A DNA stretch of 26,010 bases. Source: DATKDU01 sp035512595. Lineage in GTDB: Bacteria > Planctomycetota > Planctomycetia > Pirellulales > Pirellulaceae. The DNA lies in NCBI GenBank assembly GCA_035512595.1, contig DATKDU010000397.1, positions 1 through 26,010 of the forward strand, read 5' to 3'. Positions 23,681-26,010 of this stretch are shown piece after piece (position 1 is the first letter of the stretch; each line of letters begins with the position of its first letter). Under the pieces are notes generated by a model that was given only the letters and a program-made list of their open reading frames with translations, was not told where the DNA came from and made no database searches. The position numbers were made by a program, and so were the translations under genes.

Positions 23681-23687
23681 CATTCTC

Positions 23688-24203
23688 TTGAACGCCAAAA
23701 CGTGGCTCGTATTGGGGGCGTGTCTGGGCGGGTTGGCCGTCGGCTTGGGGGCCTTCGGCGCGCATGGCCTGCCGAAGTATTACGACCTGCTCGACTTGTC
23801 CGCCGGAGACGACCTGCGGCACAAGGGGCTGGAGAACTGGGAGATTGCCGCCCGCTATCACATGTACCACGCGCTGGCCATGCTGGGGGTCGGCATTCTG
23901 GCCGATCGCAAGCGGTTGCTGCTTTTGGATATCGCCGGCATCTGCTTCTTCTTCGGGGTACTCATTTTTTCGGGCTGCTTGTATGCGCTGGCACTGACCG
24001 GAACAAGAGTACTGGGTGCGATCGTCCCCATTGGCGGAGTTTCGTTCATCGTCGGCTGGGTGCTGCTGGCGCTGGCGGGAAAACAATTCGCTGAAGGGGA
24101 CGCGAAACCGTTGCCGACGCTGGCCGAGCGGCTGGCAGCGGCGGCGCAGCGCGAGGAATCGGCCGGCGCTGCCATGCCCGAGGACGAATCGGATTCGGCC
24201 TGA
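23688..24203 (+). CDS. DUF423 family inner-membrane protein (YgdD-like)
   Basis: This is a 171-aa protein from a TTG start with AAGGAG 7 nt upstream. It shows the DUF423 motifs LGAFGAHGL (20-28), YHMYHALAMLGVG, LIFSGCLYALAL and PIGGVSFIVGW, in the same order as in E. coli YgdD (131 aa). There are four predicted membrane helices. The protein is longer than usual through an insert after GAFGAHGLPK and a hydrophilic tail rich in Ala/Glu (residues about 135-171). The function of the family is unknown. It heads a same-strand group with the peroxiredoxin and CHAD genes. Confidence 0.92.
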   Translation: MNAKTWLVLGACLGGLAVGLGAFGAHGLPKYYDLLDLSAGDDLRHKGLENWEIAARYHMYHALAMLGVGILADRKRLLLLDIAGICFFFGVLIFSGCLYALALTGTRVLGAIVPIGGVSFIVGWVLLALAGKQFAEGDAKPLPTLAERLAAAAQREESAGAAMPEDESDSA

Positions 24204-24279
24204 TCGCGTTGCTTGCTGCCTCACGCCGGGCATGGTAGCGTAGCTCCAACCTTCCTTCGTTTCGTTTCAGGAGAAGATC

Positions 24280-24810
24280 ATGAAGACTTTTGGTGCGCTG
24301 GCGGCTTGCGTCGCCTTGGCGCTGACGGCGACTGCCGAGGCGGATGAGCTCAAAGTGGGCGATCCGGCCCCCGAGTTCCAGCTCGCCGGCAGCGACGGCA
24401 AAACGTACAAGCTCTCGGATTTCAAGGGCAAGCAGGCAGTCGTGGTCGCCTGGTATCCCAAGGCGTTCACCGGTGGCTGAACGAAGGAGTGCCAATCCCT
24501 TCAGTCTGAAGGGGAAAAGATCCGCCAGTTCAACGTCGCCTACTTTGCCGCCAGTTGCGATCCGGCCGAAACCAACAAACGCTTCGCCGAGTCGCTGAAA
24601 GCCGATTACCCCATCCTCAGCGATCCCGATGGCACGGTGGCCTCGCGCTACGGCATTTACAACGCCGAGCGAAAAGTTCCCGGCCGCGTGACGTTTTACG
24701 TTGGCGAGGACGGCAAGATCATCCACATCGACAAAGCCGTGAAAACGGCTTCGCACGGCGCGGATATTGCCGCCAAGCTGAAAGAATTGGGCGTCGCCGC
24801 CAAGAAGTAG
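24280..24810 (+). CDS. Exported peroxiredoxin with in-frame TGA, candidate selenoprotein
   Basis: Reading through TGA at 24478-24480 gives 176 residues, a normal size for an AhpC/TSA peroxiredoxin of the Bcp type. Such proteins reduce hydroperoxides. AGGAG precedes the ATG, and residues 1-22 are a signal peptide (ALAACVALALTATAEA), so it acts in the periplasm. The motif VVVAWYPKAFTGG-U-TKEC places the TGA (residue 67) exactly at the peroxidatic Cys, with a possible resolving Cys71. The downstream frame (YFAASCDPAE, YPILSDPDG, YGIYNAERKVPGRVTFYVGE, ADIAAKLKELGV) is fully conserved with no other stop. A SECIS-like hairpin follows the TGA. An automatic caller would give only a 66-aa fragment. 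Alternatives are a TGC-to-TGA nonsense mutation or a base-call error. No sel genes are in the window. Confidence 0.8.
24496..24514 (+). promoter_or_regulatory. Candidate bacterial SECIS hairpin
   Basis: T-CCCTTCA / TGAAGGG-G pairs in eight steps (7 Watson-Crick, one T-G) with apical loop GTC (24504-24506). Twenty-three nt separate the TGA from the loop. Published bacterial SECIS criteria ask for a G in the first two loop positions and 16-37 nt spacing, and both hold. The loop region CAGTCTG resembles the E. coli fdhF apical CAGGTCTG. Confidence 0.6.
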
Positions 24811-24908
24811 AACGGAATTCATTCCGTTCGCGGCACACATGCTTCCAGTTCATTCAGAAGCGGGGTAAAACCCGTTCGACGAAGCGAACGGAATAAATTC
24901 CGTTCTAC
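24807..24908. repeat. Intergenic palindromic element, GTAGAACGGA family, copy 2
   Basis: GTAGAACGGAATTCATTCCG (from 24807) and GAACGGAATAAATTCCGTTC-TAC (to 24908) flank a spacer of about 55 nt. The TAG of the first unit is the stop codon of the peroxiredoxin gene, and the element ends one base before the ATG of the CHAD gene. Confidence 0.85.
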
Positions 24909-24909
24909 C

Positions 24910-25824
24910 ATGCCGCAGTTCGACAAGTTGCTCACCGACGTAGGGCCGGATGACCCACCGGCCCAGGCGGCGCAGCGGGCCCTCAAAACCCGTCTGCGGG
25001 CGGTCGTCTATTACCTGGGCCAGGTGGCTGGCGCGGACGATCCGGCGGAGCAGATTCACCAGCTCCGCATCTGGACCCGCCGCAGTGCCGCGGCACTCAA
25101 GCTGTTCGCTCCGCTGCTGCCCCGGCGGAAATCGCGGCGGCTGAAAAGAACGCTCCGCCGCTTGCGGCAGTCGGCCGGCGCCGTTCGCGACCTGGATGTG
25201 ATTGAAGCACAACTCGGGGAGTCGCTGCACGGTCCGCTGGCAGAGCGATTGAAGGACCAGCGGCGAGCCGCGAACAAGGATTTCCAGCGATTGGTTCGCA
25301 GGTGGGGCACGAAGGGCAAGCTCAAACGCAAGGTCAAGCGTTTGCTCGGCTGCCTCGATAAGCAGCGGCCGCACCACGAAGGGAACGGCGTCGCCTTCGC
25401 TCCTTGGTGCCGCGGGCAGCTCGCCCCGCAGGTCAAGGAGTTTGCCGAACTGGCCCGCCGCGGCGTTTCCCAATCCGATGCCCGCCTGCACGAGTGGCGG
25501 TTGGCGACCAAGCGGCTGAAGTACGCCCTGGAATTAGCCGCCATCGCAATGCCAAAAAAAAGCTGGTCGCAGCAATACGAATTGCTCGGCGACTTGCAGG
25601 ATCGGATCGGCCGCGTGTGCGATGCGCTTGTCGAGCGGCAGCGATTGCTGGCGTGGCGTCGCGAGACGAGCGATCGGGAGGAGCGGAAAGTGCTCGCCGG
25701 CTTGCTGGTCGATTGCCGACGCCGATTGACCGCCGCCAAGCGACAATTGACCCGCTGGTGGAATGCCGGGCGGAGCAGGACGGCACAAGCGCTGTGCCGG
25801 CAGGCTGGCCTGGTTGAATCGTGA
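24910..25824 (+). CDS. CHAD domain protein
   Basis: This 304-aa, very basic protein consists of one CHAD domain (conserved histidine alpha-helical domain), a helical fold that binds inorganic polyphosphate through conserved His/Lys/Arg. Two family signatures are seen: IHQLRIWTRRSAAALKLF (49-66, His50) and LHEWRLATKRLKYALEL (193-209, His194), plus RRLRQSAGAVRDLDV (83-97). No CYTH/triphosphatase domain is attached. The palindromic element abuts the ATG, so no SD is available apart from the repeat sequence itself, and expression may rely on coupling with the upstream gene. A second start further in would cut the N-terminal helix and is less likely. Confidence 0.9.
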   Translation: MPQFDKLLTDVGPDDPPAQAAQRALKTRLRAVVYYLGQVAGADDPAEQIHQLRIWTRRSAAALKLFAPLLPRRKSRRLKRTLRRLRQSAGAVRDLDVIEAQLGESLHGPLAERLKDQRRAANKDFQRLVRRWGTKGKLKRKVKRLLGCLDKQRPHHEGNGVAFAPWCRGQLAPQVKEFAELARRGVSQSDARLHEWRLATKRLKYALELAAIAMPKKSWSQQYELLGDLQDRIGRVCDALVERQRLLAWRRETSDREERKVLAGLLVDCRRRLTAAKRQLTRWWNAGRSRTAQALCRQAGLVES

Positions 25825-26010
25825 AATGAAGCGGGATAAACTGGTGGCGTCGCGGCGGCTTAGCTCGGGCCCAACTACCAGCTTTGAGATCCTTGTGCTG
25901 GGGCGTCAGGGCATTCGCTAGACGAATCAATCCCGACTTCGGGAGCGCCAATCTCTATTGAGCAAGCCGCTGCGACATTTTTGCTCTCTGCACTCGCCTC
26001 ACCATTTCCA
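25825..26010. other. Right-edge non-coding sequence
   Basis: No gene is recognised in the last 186 bp. Minus-strand frames here continue into antisense of the CHAD gene and have no family features. Confidence 0.45.

Noticed and set aside
24280..24480. A separate 66-aa protein ending at the TGA
   Set aside because: It would be an incomplete thioredoxin fold cut at the active site, while the frame beyond the TGA encodes the rest of the family domain.
25433..25951. 172-codon minus-strand frame at the right edge
   Set aside because: Most of it is antisense to the CHAD gene and it shows no family features.

Overview
The window is high-GC bacterial DNA that most resembles a planctomycete, probably of the Pirellulales type. 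The support is indirect: a giant secreted protein that begins with an LEPR-like N-terminal motif (LEERRVLA) and ends in RTX repeats; a membrane-spanning Ser/Thr kinase with a 1,450-residue outer part; short palindromic repeats that translate into TGFQPVP / VGQVFNLS peptides, which I recall from planctomycete proteins; and several TTG or weak-SD starts. No rRNA, tRNA or CRISPR array was seen.

Layout. 1-770 (-): larB (nickel-pincer cofactor synthesis), running off the left edge, divergent from argG (938-2152, +). 2149-2987 (+): a small promoter-led cassette encoding a stand-alone polymorphic-toxin-like domain and a putative immunity protein. 3099-3809 (+): a hypothetical protein, followed by a repeat-bearing gap. 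4106-14020 (-): a 1,893-aa receptor-like Ser/Thr kinase, a TonB-dependent receptor and a secreted VWA protein whose C-terminus depends on a nine-C tract. 14506-21165 (+): a 2,219-aa surface protein (Calx-beta, about six 100-aa repeats, Gly17 linker, PKD-like domain, RTX repeats). 21134-21684: a graveyard of gene remnants (TfoX-like fragment, transposase C-terminus, truncated small membrane protein). 21703-23439 (-): a benzoylformate-decarboxylase-like ThDP enzyme. 23688-25824 (+): a DUF423 membrane protein, an exported peroxiredoxin with an in-frame TGA, and a CHAD protein.

The most notable item is the peroxiredoxin at 24280-24810. A TGA sits exactly where the peroxidatic Cys is expected, the frame stays open and conserved for 109 more codons, and a hairpin meeting the published bacterial SECIS criteria starts 16 nt after the TGA. 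It is a strong selenoprotein candidate; a Cys-to-stop mutation or sequencing error is the alternative.

A second theme is mobile palindromes. One family sits in frame inside larB and the ThDP enzyme, both times in an apparent interdomain linker. Another (GTAGAACGGA...TCCGTTCTAC) lies before argG and between the peroxiredoxin and CHAD genes, where it supplies the stop codon of one and abuts the start of the other. Apart from the toxin/immunity pair and probable short operons, I see no single pathway that unites the window.
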